Source: Acidobacteriota bacterium
GTDB lineage: Bacteria > Acidobacteriota > UBA6911 > RPQK01 > JADFOI01
Assembly (NCBI GenBank): GCA_027295745.1
Contig: JAPUKI010000094.1
Coordinates: forward strand, 1 to 13,022
Direction of reading: 5' to 3'
Length of the DNA: 13,022 nucleotides
Both the position numbers and the translations under genes were made by a program. The notes beneath the pieces were generated by a model, which was not told the origin of the DNA, ran no database searches, and saw nothing but the letters and a program-made list of their open reading frames with translations. Each line of letters opens with the position of its first letter. The stretch's first letter is position 1. Of the stretch, positions 1 through 6,355 are shown in pieces.

Positions 1-20
1 AGTAGGGACTGTCCCCTACT
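1..20. repeat. Short near-perfect palindrome, GGGGACAG-core family
   Basis: The sequence AGTAGGGACTGTCCCCTACT is an inverted repeat with one unpaired extra base. Read on the minus strand it contains GGGGACAGTCCC. The same core, GGGGACAGGCCC, forms the arms of the longer hairpin at 8799-8858. The TAG stop codon of the minus-strand lipoprotein gene (16-18) lies inside it. It sits at the window edge, so the full element may extend further left. What it does is unknown; it could be a dispersed repeat or a weak transcript-end hairpin. Confidence 0.6.
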
Positions 21-789
21 TCCAGGTCACTTCCATGGCGAAGAAGTGGTCGAAAATCTTTCTGTTGGGGTTGTTCTGCTCGTCCAGATCGGGACTCCGA
101 ATGAAGAAATCCAGCTGCTGGGCTGCCGGGTCGACCGCCCCAGCCGGACTCCTCTTATTCAGAAGTGGATAACTCACCTTTAAGGTATCCCGATCACGCA
201 TGCCCTGAGTGAGCATAAAGTGCATCTGATAATCCTGGTACAGCTCCTCCCCGTTCAAGGTGGCATGCCCGTATCCCCAACCTGCGACATAGAGAAACGA
301 CTTGGGCCAATTGGAGTCCCCACAGCCTGAATCACCGTGCTCGAAAATGTAGGCCGCCACCCCTCCATCCTGGCAGGGACTGAATTCGTGAAAGCGATCC
401 ATTTCCAGGACAAGATCTCCCTCCGGGACTTGGAGTCGAGCAACGAAAGTGCCGGTGTTCTGGATCTCATCAACGTCGAGCTCGACCACCCCTTCCACTG
501 GACTTACCCGTTGGGCTTCGTTATCTACGTGATCCCAACCGGGTGGATCATCCAAGCGGCCGACTTGATAGATCCGGCCGGCACTGATAGTGAAACGCCC
601 ACTGTACAGTTCGTGCTGTTCAGGAGTATAGATCCCCATCTCTGTCCCCGGCTGCGAGCGAGGACCTGCCGGTGGCGCCTGCTGAGCGGCCGCCTCCTCA
701 GCCTCTCCTCCAGTTCCCTCCCCACAGGAAATCATGAAGGGTGAGACGAAGATGAGAAAGACCAACACTCGAAAGAAATTCACTGGCAT
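16..789 (-). CDS. Hypothetical lipoprotein, second gene of a minus-strand pair
   Basis: I do not recognise the family. The 257-residue product starts MPVNFFRVLVFLIFVSPF, a signal peptide with positive charge and a hydrophobic core, ending in MISC; Cys22 is a probable lipidation site. A linker of about 30 residues rich in Gly, Glu, Ala and Pro follows, then a soluble domain (about 50-257) rich in beta-type sequence with Trp and Tyr (WGYGHATLNG near 171-180, MHFMLTQGMRDRD near 189-201) and only two other cysteines, 139 and 156, which could form a disulfide. The longer reading frame starts at 858, but the ATG at 789 is preferred because GGAGGAG lies 5-6 bases upstream and the signal peptide begins there. 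It follows the cupredoxin-like gene by 22 bases on the same strand, so the two are probably cotranscribed and act together in the cell envelope. That functional link is inference. Confidence 0.75.
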   Translation of the reverse strand: MPVNFFRVLVFLIFVSPFMISCGEGTGGEAEEAAAQQAPPAGPRSQPGTEMGIYTPEQHELYSGRFTISAGRIYQVGRLDDPPGWDHVDNEAQRVSPVEGVVELDVDEIQNTGTFVARLQVPEGDLVLEMDRFHEFSPCQDGGVAAYIFEHGDSGCGDSNWPKSFLYVAGWGYGHATLNGEELYQDYQMHFMLTQGMRDRDTLKVSYPLLNKRSPAGAVDPAAQQLDFFIRSPDLDEQNNPNRKIFDHFFAMEVTWK

Positions 790-811
790 TCTGCTCCTCC
801 TTTTTTCCCGT

Positions 812-1615
812 TCAGGGTGATTGATCGCGAAAGTCAATGGTGACACGCGAGGGCGCATCAGCTCTTATACTCACCGTGAGTTCCTTTTCTCCAAAGTATT
901 CGTGCCAAACCTCCAGAATGTAAGAGCCTGGCGGGATGTTCTCGATCCGGAAGCTGCCGTCTGCAGCGCTAACGGAGTGGAAGGGATGATTGTCAACCCT
1001 GAAAAAAGCCTGCATCCAACCATGAACGTCGCATTTGACGATGACGTAGCCTGGACGTTCTACCGTCTGAACACTCTTGGCTTGGTTCGGACCCAAGGCC
1101 AGGTTTACGTTGAGAAATCCGTACAAGTGGACCGAATGAAAGATGGGGTCACGGTTGACGGCTTCAATGCTGCTCCCGGTTGTCAGTACCGCAACATGAG
1201 GTTCAAACTGGCAGTTGCGGTTGTCCAGGATGAGGGGGGAGGGTTGGGGACGGTAGTCCTTTGGCAAAGGCACACCCTTTAGGGCAAGAATAACATTCTT
1301 GATGCCTCGATTCTCCCTGGAGATGATGATATTTCTGAGCGATTGAATCGTTTCACAATCCTGTGGATCTGTTGTGTTTTCCACCCGGGTAGAGCGGGGA
1401 ATATTCGAGCCTTCAAAAAGGACTCGTCCTTCCAGGACTTGTCCTCCTCGCTCTTGCCCTTCCCGAACACCCATTGAGTCCGGGCCAGGAGGAGAAGTTG
1501 TCTTGGAAGGACTCTGCGCTGATGTTTTCGATGAGCTCGCCGGCGGGTTGGAACAGGTTGCCATCAGCACAACCGTGACCACAAGAAAGGCAACAACTCT
1601 TAAAAGAGGCTTCAT
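812..1615 (-). CDS. Cupredoxin / carboxypeptidase-regulatory-like lipoprotein
   Basis: This 267-residue exported protein resembles the 'methylamine utilization protein' or carboxypeptidase-regulatory-like proteins of Acidobacteriota and Planctomycetes. Residues 1-20 form a signal peptide; Cys21 (MATC) may be lipidated, though Thr at -1 is not ideal. A low-complexity Ser/Pro/Thr linker follows. Residues 60-205 look like a beta-sandwich with a copper-type ligand set: His160 and His163 in DPIFHSVH, then Cys195, His198 and Met201 in CDVHGWM. Residues 212-262 (DGSFRIENIPPGSYILEVWHE) are a typical carboxypeptidase-regulatory-like fold. Copper binding is inference from these residues; an electron-transfer or metal-sensing role is possible. 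The ATG at 1615 is chosen over upstream starts (to 1783) because the signal peptide starts there, GGGGGG precedes it closely, and a promoter lies just upstream. It is the first gene of the minus-strand pair. Confidence 0.8.
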   Translation of the reverse strand: MKPLLRVVAFLVVTVVLMATCSNPPASSSKTSAQSPSKTTSPPGPDSMGVREGQERGGQVLEGRVLFEGSNIPRSTRVENTTDPQDCETIQSLRNIIISRENRGIKNVILALKGVPLPKDYRPQPSPLILDNRNCQFEPHVAVLTTGSSIEAVNRDPIFHSVHLYGFLNVNLALGPNQAKSVQTVERPGYVIVKCDVHGWMQAFFRVDNHPFHSVSAADGSFRIENIPPGSYILEVWHEYFGEKELTVSIRADAPSRVTIDFRDQSP

Positions 1616-1637
1616 CTTCCCCCCACTGGTTCTTCTT

Positions 1638-1665
1638 CTTATAACCAAGACCCGCAAGAAGTCAA
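1638..1665 (-). promoter_or_regulatory. Candidate sigma70-type promoter for the lipoprotein pair
   Basis: On the minus strand TTGACT (1665-1660) and TATAAG (1643-1638) are separated by 16 bases, close to the sigma70 consensus. The -10 box lies 22 bases upstream of the ATG at 1615, giving a very short leader that still holds the purine-rich ribosome site. This also argues against the longer upstream start. Assigned by eye only. Confidence 0.45.
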
Positions 1666-1926
1666 AGATCTTTGTCTGTTGGTGCGACCAGTCAAACAGC
1701 CAAAACGGTAAAAACACCATAAGGCCGACGGCGGGAAATCGCCGTCTCTGTCCTCCCCAATGGAGATCTCCCCGCAAGTACATTGAGGAAACTAACTTAC
1801 TCTAAACTGTCACAATCCTTCAACAGGTTCTGGAGAAGTGAGGTCTCAAAATCCAACCAAAACATGCTTTGCAGGGCAAAACGGGGTTGCTCGACTATTC
1901 CACTGATACTTTCTTGAAAAAATTCA

Positions 1927-1956
1927 TTGAAATCGCTTTTGAGCTCATGGTAGGGT
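1927..1956 (+). promoter_or_regulatory. Weak candidate promoter for dnaA
   Basis: TTGAAA (1927-1932) and TAGGGT (1951-1956) are spaced by 18 bases. The -10 box keeps only the TA...T positions. It would give a leader of about 150 bases including the DnaA-box-like pair, a layout compatible with autoregulation. Other promoters in this region cannot be excluded. Confidence 0.2.
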
Positions 1957-1997
1957 ACTGGTTATCGGGCACACTCTCACAAAGGGAAGCCAGAGGG

Positions 1998-2028
1998 TTT
2001 TCCACATCTGTTGAATTACTGTGGAAAT
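1998..2028. promoter_or_regulatory. Inverted pair of DnaA-box-like sites upstream of dnaA
   Basis: TTTTCCACA (1998-2006) differs from the bacterial DnaA box TTATCCACA at one position. TGTGGAAAT (2020-2028) reads ATTTCCACA on the other strand, two differences. Together they form a perfect 8-base inverted repeat, TTTCCACA / TGTGGAAA, with a 13-base spacer. The location about 85 bases before the dnaA start is where DnaA commonly binds to repress its own gene or, in many bacteria, to open oriC. Binding is inference. Confidence 0.4.
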
Positions 2029-2112
2029 CGGTAGGAAACCCAACTAGAGCCTGCGGATTTCAGTGATTTTGACTTGCGGATTAGACCCTGCTTGCGAACT
2101 CGAAGGTACGCC

Positions 2113-3441
2113 ATGGACCTATGGGAAAATGTTCTTTCGCGGATTGAAAAGAGGGTGTCCTATCAAAACTTTGATATATGGTTCAAACCGACTTCTCTTC
2201 AAAAGCAAGATCCAGAGAACAAGAGGCTCTTTGTTCGCGTCCCCAATACACATTTTCAATATTGGCTCAACCAGAACTTTTCCGAAGCCATTCAGGCGTC
2301 TCTGTCTGAACTGAAACTGGATCACTTCCGGGTTTCCTTCGTCGCCTACGACGATTCGCGTGAGAGGGGCTTGAGTGAAGAACGGCTGGCGGCAGCCCTG
2401 GGGGAGCCTTGTCCGGACGCCGCACTTTGCCATCTCAATGGCAAGTACACATTCAGTCGCTTTGTGGTGGGATTTTGCAATCAGTTTGCTCACGCTGCGG
2501 CAGTTGCCGTGTCGGAGCAGCCTGCCAAGGCCTATAACCCATTCTTTATTTATGGGGGAGTGGGATTGGGAAAGACCCACCTGATGCACGCCATCGGGCA
2601 TTGCATTAAGGCTCAAACTCCCCAGGCACGGCTCCTCTATATGTCCTCTGAGCAGTTCATGAACGAGTTGATCAACGCCATCCGCTACGACAAAACCATC
2701 CAGTTCAGAGAGAAATATCGCAATATCGATGTGCTTTTGATGGATGACGTTCAATTTCTGGCTGGCAAAGAGCGCACCCAGGAGGAATTTTTTCATACCT
2801 TTAACGCCTTATATGACTCCCAGAAGCAGATCGTCATGACCAGCGATTGTCCACCCCGAGAGATCCCAACCGTAGAGGAGCGGCTGCACAGTCGTTTTGA
2901 ATGGGGCTTAATTGCAGATATGCAACCCCCGGATGTGGAGACTAAGATTGCCATTCTCCAAAAGAAGGCGGAATTTGAAAGCATCAACCTGCCTGATGAC
3001 GTGGCTTATTTCATCGCCACCAATGTGAAGTCGAATGTTCGAGAACTGGAGGGTGCCCTGGTGCGGCTGGGTGCCTACGGTAGACTGACCGGAAGAGAGA
3101 TCACCCTGCCCCTAGCCGAAGAGGTGCTCAAGAACCTCACCGAAAACAATTCTCGTCTTATCTCCATAGATGGGATCCAGAAGGTGGTGGCCGACCATTA
3201 CTCTTTGGAAGTCTCTGATCTCAAAGCCAAAGACAATTCGAGGCGGGTGGCTGAGCCCCGTCAAATAGCCATGTTTTTGTGCCGAAAACTGACGAACAGT
3301 TCACTTCCCCAAATCGGCAAGGAGTTCGGGGGGAAACACCACACTACGGTTCTTCACTCGATCCGTAAGATAGAGAATCTGCGCAAGAGCGATCCAACAC
3401 GCAACAACATTCTGAACAAGCTTATCAGCGCTGTTCGATGA
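2113..3441 (+). CDS. dnaA: Chromosomal replication initiator protein DnaA
   Basis: DnaA binds DnaA boxes at oriC and, as an ATP-bound filament, melts the origin and loads the helicase. The 442-residue protein has all four parts: an N-terminal domain I (MDLWENVLSRIEKRVS, with a conserved Trp and a WFKP-type segment), a short linker near 75-115, an AAA+ domain with Walker A GGVGLGKT at 148-155, Walker B LLMDDVQF with Asp211-Asp212 and the EERLHSRFEWGL segment, and domain IV with EPRQIAMFLCR at 381-391 and the DNA-binding signature GGKHHTTVLHSI starting at 406. The length is normal for the family. The ATG at 2113 is preferred over a TTG at 2074 because GAAGG lies 6 bases before it and the protein then starts like known DnaA. 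It is followed after 43 bases by a GGDEF gene, not by dnaN as in many bacteria. Confidence 0.97.
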   Translation: MDLWENVLSRIEKRVSYQNFDIWFKPTSLQKQDPENKRLFVRVPNTHFQYWLNQNFSEAIQASLSELKLDHFRVSFVAYDDSRERGLSEERLAAALGEPCPDAALCHLNGKYTFSRFVVGFCNQFAHAAAVAVSEQPAKAYNPFFIYGGVGLGKTHLMHAIGHCIKAQTPQARLLYMSSEQFMNELINAIRYDKTIQFREKYRNIDVLLMDDVQFLAGKERTQEEFFHTFNALYDSQKQIVMTSDCPPREIPTVEERLHSRFEWGLIADMQPPDVETKIAILQKKAEFESINLPDDVAYFIATNVKSNVRELEGALVRLGAYGRLTGREITLPLAEEVLKNLTENNSRLISIDGIQKVVADHYSLEVSDLKAKDNSRRVAEPRQIAMFLCRKLTNSSLPQIGKEFGGKHHTTVLHSIRKIENLRKSDPTRNNILNKLISAVR

Positions 3442-3484
3442 GCCCAAGCGCGCATCGCGCGCCGAGAAAAAAGAGAGAGGGTGA

Positions 3485-4210
3485 GTGAGTGAAAGGATGA
3501 GTTCACGACCGCACGAAAGCACGATCGCACAAAAGCACGAACGCACGAACTCCGAAGAGGAAACAGAGCAACAACTGACTGAGCTGCCGACAGTGAGCCA
3601 GGACATGGCTGAACTGGGAGCCCGGGTGGCTGAACTGGCGGAAATCAACGAGGCACTGAAACGCGAACTCAGCAAGCGCAGGCAAGCGGAGGAGGAACTG
3701 GCACGCTACGCCCACTATGACAGCTTGACAAATCTGCCCAATCGCAGACTGTTCCAAAGTCATTTGGAACAGGCGCTGGAACTGGCACAGCGCAACCAGA
3801 GAAGACTTGCCGTACTGTTCATTGACCTGGATCACTTCAAGACCATCAATGATACCTGGGGACACGCGGTGGGTGACCGCTTGTTGCAAGGCGTGGCCAA
3901 ATGGCTGAAGAGTTGTCTGCGTGCCAGCGATGTGGTGGCACGACTTGGTGGGGATGAGTTCATCATATTGCTCCCGGAAATCAGCCATCCGGAAGATGCC
4001 ATCACGGTTGCCGTAAAACTTATTGGGACCTTAAAAAAACCCTTCCGCATCGAGGGGCGTGAGCTCTTCACCTCGGCCAGTATCGGCATCAGCCTCTATC
4101 CCGATGACGGGGATAGATCAGAGACTCTCATGAAGAATGCCGATACGGCCATGTACTGCGTGAAGCAAGAAGGAAGAAACAATCACCGCCTCTTTTCCTC
4201 CCACCCGTGA
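3485..4210 (+). CDS. GGDEF-domain diguanylate cyclase with N-terminal coiled coil
   Basis: The protein probably makes cyclic di-GMP from two GTP. It is 241 residues from a GTG start. Residues 30-75 form a charged heptad-like coiled coil (AELGARVAELAEINEALKRE), followed directly by a complete GGDEF domain from 77 (YDSLTNLPNRRLF). The substrate-binding DLDHFKTIND segment is at 114-123. GGDEF at 155-159 is intact, and RASD at 146-149 sits exactly five residues before it, which is the RxxD inhibitory I-site for product feedback. There is no membrane or sensor domain, so it is likely cytosolic and controlled through coiled-coil dimerisation. The start is uncertain: GTG 3485 (GAGAGAGG just upstream), ATG 3497 or ATG 3605 are possible. 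The first residues overlap an 8-base repeat array and may not belong to the functional protein. Confidence 0.9.
   Translation: MSERMSSRPHESTIAQKHERTNSEEETEQQLTELPTVSQDMAELGARVAELAEINEALKRELSKRRQAEEELARYAHYDSLTNLPNRRLFQSHLEQALELAQRNQRRLAVLFIDLDHFKTINDTWGHAVGDRLLQGVAKWLKSCLRASDVVARLGGDEFIILLPEISHPEDAITVAVKLIGTLKKPFRIEGRELFTSASIGISLYPDDGDRSETLMKNADTAMYCVKQEGRNNHRLFSSHP
3503..3550. repeat. Tandem 8-base repeat, GCACGAAN units
   Basis: Five consecutive octamers cover 3511-3550: GCACGAAA, GCACGATC, GCACAAAA, GCACGAAC, GCACGAAC. A degenerate sixth unit (TCACGACC) precedes them at 3503-3510. The period is not a multiple of three, so the repeat does not encode a repeated peptide. It lies at the extreme 5' end of the GGDEF gene. 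The same unit recurs at 7485-7508 at the start of the MFS gene. Confidence 0.75.
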
Positions 4211-4263
4211 GTGTCTCCCGGTATACTCCCAACCGGAACGAGACACTTAGACCAAGGCGCACA

Positions 4264-4398
4264 ATGGAAGAAAAAGACGAAAGAGTTGGCATTTTCCCAA
4301 GTTGGAATTGGCTGTATCTGACGGTGATAGTCTATGCGACAATCCTCATTTTACTGCTTTATCTTCTAACCATCGTTCTTGATCACAGCACCCAATGA
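4264..4398 (+). CDS. Small single-pass membrane protein coupled to the symporter
   Basis: A 44-residue product, MEEKDERVGIFPSWNWLYLT followed by a hydrophobic segment of about 22 residues (18-39) rich in Ile, Leu, Val and Tyr and a short polar tail (DHSTQ). It therefore has a soluble charged N-terminus and one membrane helix. The TGA stop overlaps the ATG of the symporter gene (ATGA at 4395-4398), which strongly suggests translational coupling. AAGG lies 6 bases before the ATG at 4264; a GTG at 4207 would give a 63-residue form and overlap the GGDEF gene end. I recognise no family. Small membrane proteins encoded directly before solute:sodium symporters are known as partners in some systems, so a subunit or stabiliser role is a reasonable inference. 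Confidence 0.65.
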   Translation: MEEKDERVGIFPSWNWLYLTVIVYATILILLLYLLTIVLDHSTQ

Positions 4399-6071
4399 CT
4401 GCTCTGGACTGGTTTGTGTTTGTCCTCTACTTCGGTGGCGTGATTGCCTTCGCCATCTATCAAAGTCGAAAGAACGTGGGCATAGAGGGTTACTTCCTTG
4501 CAAATCGTCGTCTCCCCTGGGGCGCAATCGGGCTCTCCGTCATGGCTACTCAGGCCAGCGCCATCACCTTTATCGGAACGACCGGGCAAGCCTATGACAA
4601 TGGCATGGAGTTCATCCAGGTTTACCTGCCTCTTCCTCTGGCAATGATCGTTTTGTGTGTGTTGTTCGTGCCCATCTTCTATCGGGCCAAGGTCTATACC
4701 GCTTACGAATATCTGGAAAACCGCTTTGACGCCAAGACACGTTCATTCACCAGCTTTCTGTTTTTGCTCTCACGGGGAATGGCGGCCGGGATCGTGATGT
4801 ATGCACCGGCGGTGGTGCTCTCTATCATGATGGGCTGGGACGAAATCGTCACCATTGCGATCATGGGAGTGGTGACCATTCTCTACACGATGGTGGGAGG
4901 AATCACGGCCGTCATTTGGACCGATGTGGTGCAGATGCTGATGATGTTTGCTGGAATTGGGGTTGCCCTGCTGGTCCTCTTCGCCGAGTTGCCTGCGGAG
5001 GTAGGCATGGGAGATGTGATCTACATTGGAGGCATACAGCAGATGTGGAAAAGCATCGACCTATCCTGGGATCTGACCAACAGGTACACCCTCTGGTCCG
5101 GTCTCATTGGCGGTTTTTTTCTGGCACTGGCTTACTTTGGATGCGATCAGAGTCAAGTCCAGCGCTATCTGACCGCCAAGTCTCTCAAGCAGAGTCGGCT
5201 GTCTTTGATCTTTATCGCCTTCCTGAAAGTTCCGATGCAGTTTTTAATACTCTCTATCGGCGTTTTACTTTTTGTTTTCTATCATTTTGAGCGCCCGCCT
5301 CTGATCTTCAATCCCGTCGAGACCGCCCTGGTAGAGAACAGCCATCTGCAAGACGAATTCGCTCTCCTCAATTCCCAACACCAACAGACTCACGAGCTCA
5401 GAAGGGTCGCCACACTGGGTCTCTTGCAAGCACGTCGCAGTGGGGAGGAGCTGGGTCCCTGGCAGGATCAAATCCAGGAGCATGACCAGCAGCTAGCCCT
5501 CTTGCGAAGGGAATCAAAGGAGCTGGTAAAGGAGGTGCGAGGAGCGGCCTCCAATGATGTGAATTACGTTTTTCCCTCCTATCTGATCAAGTACGTACCG
5601 GCTGGTGTGTTGGGGTTGATGATCGCCGTCATTTTTGCGGCGGCCATGTCTTCACTGGATTCTGAGCTTACGGCTCTCTCCAGTGCTACGATTGTGGATT
5701 TTTACCGACGCTACTGGAAACGGGATGCGTCTGAGCGACATTATCTGGCTGCCTCCCGGTGGACGACTCTGTTGTGGGGAATATTTGCCGCCGGAGTGGC
5801 TCTTTATGCAGGCCAACTGGGCTCCTTGATCGAGGCCGTCAACCGCATAGGATCCTACTTTTACGGTTCCCTGCTGGGGGTCTTTCTACTGGCCTTCCTG
5901 GTAAAGAGGGCTAATGGCACGGGAGCATTCTGGGGGCTTTGGGGCGGAATGCTTTCTGTGTTTCTGGTCAGCATCTACACCGATATTTCGTTTCTTTACT
6001 ATAACGTGGTGGGGGCCGTGGTGGTGGTGGTGATCGGAACCGTCTTCAGCATCCCCCGGACTGAGAACTGA
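4395..6071 (+). CDS. Sodium:solute symporter (SSS family) with a large soluble insertion
   Basis: An inner-membrane Na+-coupled importer of 558 residues. The first helix starts LDWFVFVLYFGGVIAFAIY, followed by GYFLANRRLPWGAIGLSVMA at 32-51, a classic SSS signature. The region ATQASAITFIG (51-61) and AAAMSSLDSE (415-424) hold the TM1 and TM8 residues that form the Na2 sodium site in this family, with Ser419 and Ser420 as candidate ligands. WTDVVQMLMMFAG (175-187) is also typical. Between the helix ending near 300 and TM8 near 400 lies about 90 residues of charged, Gln/Glu/Leu-rich sequence (for example QDQIQEHDQQLALLRRESKE at 357-376) that looks like a coiled coil. The substrate cannot be named; sugars, amino acids, carboxylates and nucleosides are all transported by relatives. 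It is preceded by, and overlaps, the small membrane protein gene. Confidence 0.9.
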   Translation: MTALDWFVFVLYFGGVIAFAIYQSRKNVGIEGYFLANRRLPWGAIGLSVMATQASAITFIGTTGQAYDNGMEFIQVYLPLPLAMIVLCVLFVPIFYRAKVYTAYEYLENRFDAKTRSFTSFLFLLSRGMAAGIVMYAPAVVLSIMMGWDEIVTIAIMGVVTILYTMVGGITAVIWTDVVQMLMMFAGIGVALLVLFAELPAEVGMGDVIYIGGIQQMWKSIDLSWDLTNRYTLWSGLIGGFFLALAYFGCDQSQVQRYLTAKSLKQSRLSLIFIAFLKVPMQFLILSIGVLLFVFYHFERPPLIFNPVETALVENSHLQDEFALLNSQHQQTHELRRVATLGLLQARRSGEELGPWQDQIQEHDQQLALLRRESKELVKEVRGAASNDVNYVFPSYLIKYVPAGVLGLMIAVIFAAAMSSLDSELTALSSATIVDFYRRYWKRDASERHYLAASRWTTLLWGIFAAGVALYAGQLGSLIEAVNRIGSYFYGSLLGVFLLAFLVKRANGTGAFWGLWGGMLSVFLVSIYTDISFLYYNVVGAVVVVVIGTVFSIPRTEN

Positions 6072-6093
6072 CTCGCTTCGCGCGCGTTCTCAG
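6061..6093 (+). terminator. Hairpin at the end of the symporter gene, possible transcript end
   Basis: CTGAGAAC (6061-6068) and GTTCTCAG (6086-6093) form a perfect 8-bp stem. The loop contains the stop codon and a small inner CGC-TTC-GCG hairpin. There is no following T-run, so it is not a canonical Rho-independent terminator; it may stabilise the transcript or simply be part of the repeat-rich gap. Confidence 0.3.
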
Positions 6094-6142
6094 GTTTCAA
6101 ATTTCAAGTTCCAAGGGCCGGACTCCGAATTTTGAATTTTGA

Positions 6143-6283
6143 GGGGGAGTTGCTCAAATCATTTTTGACACGTCTTCGCGGCCTGAGGCCGCTCCCACAC
6201 TCTCCCCACCGCAAGGACTGGAAGGTGGGAGCCGCCTCAGTGCGGCGAATGGGGCCATTGAATCATTTGAGCAACACTCCCTT
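6143..6283. repeat. Nested inverted repeat, REP/BIME-like element
   Basis: Outer arms: GGGAGTTGCTCAAATCATT (6145-6163) pairs with 6261-6281 allowing two extra bases and one mismatch. Inner arms: CGCGGCCTGAGGCCGCTCCCAC (in two parts, CGCGGCCTGAG then GCCGCTCCCAC, 6177-6198) is mirrored by GTGGGAGCCGCCTCAGTGCG at 6225-6244. Each inner arm is itself a small hairpin ending in TCCCAC/GTGGGA, the layout of REP sequences in opposite orientation. The 11-base ATTTTGAATTT occurs on each side (6129-6139 and 6305-6315). The rest of the gap 6072-6355 is made of similar short AT-rich pieces and holds no gene. No transposase is nearby, so it would have to be mobilised in trans. Confidence 0.65.
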
Positions 6284-6315
6284 TGAATTTGGACTTTGTT
6301 TGGGATTTTGAATTT

Positions 6316-6336
6316 CCGACGGCCTTCGGCCGCCGG
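6316..6336 (+). other. GC-rich hairpin just upstream of ychF
   Basis: CCG-A-CGGCC-TTC-GGCCG-C-CGG folds as a 5-bp and a 3-bp stem with one mismatch and a three-base loop, 19 bases before the ychF start. It could end a transcript, shape the ychF leader, or be one more unit of the repeat mosaic. No T-run follows. Confidence 0.35.
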
Positions 6337-6355
6337 TGGTCAGTTGTGAGTTGCT

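Larger units (their letters stand above)
1616..2112. other. Gene-free divergent region between lipoprotein operon and dnaA
   Basis: About 500 bases with no convincing gene. From left to right it holds the minus-strand promoter, a 7-bp GC-rich hairpin (GACGGCG at 1727-1733 with CGCCGTC at 1740-1746), a modestly AT-rich stretch near 1909-1935, a weak candidate promoter for dnaA, and an inverted pair of DnaA-box-like sites at 1998-2028. An open frame at 1869-2066 has no family resemblance, no good ribosome site and looks fortuitous. The position makes it a candidate for dnaA autoregulation and possibly oriC, but there is no clear cluster of consensus boxes. Confidence 0.6.

Noticed and set aside
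337..744. Plus-strand open frames across the two minus-strand lipoprotein genes, for example 337-744 and 821-1282
   Set aside because: They are antisense to genes with signal peptides, ribosome sites and recognisable domains, and their products resemble nothing known.
1727..1746. 7-bp GC hairpin as a bidirectional terminator
   Set aside because: It lies between divergently transcribed genes and neither side has an adjacent T-run.
1869..2066. 65-codon open frame upstream of dnaA
   Set aside because: No family resemblance, no convincing ribosome site, and it lies over the putative DnaA-box pair; most likely chance.
2119..2796. Long minus-strand frame inside dnaA
   Set aside because: Shadow of a strongly conserved gene; no ribosome site or family match.
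3448..3460. GCGCG-CAT-CGCGC hairpin after dnaA as a terminator
   Set aside because: The stem is only 5 bp and is followed by an A/G-rich stretch, not T; too weak to call.
3503..3550. The octamer array as a CRISPR array
   Set aside because: Units are 8 bases and directly tandem with no spacers; there are no cas genes.
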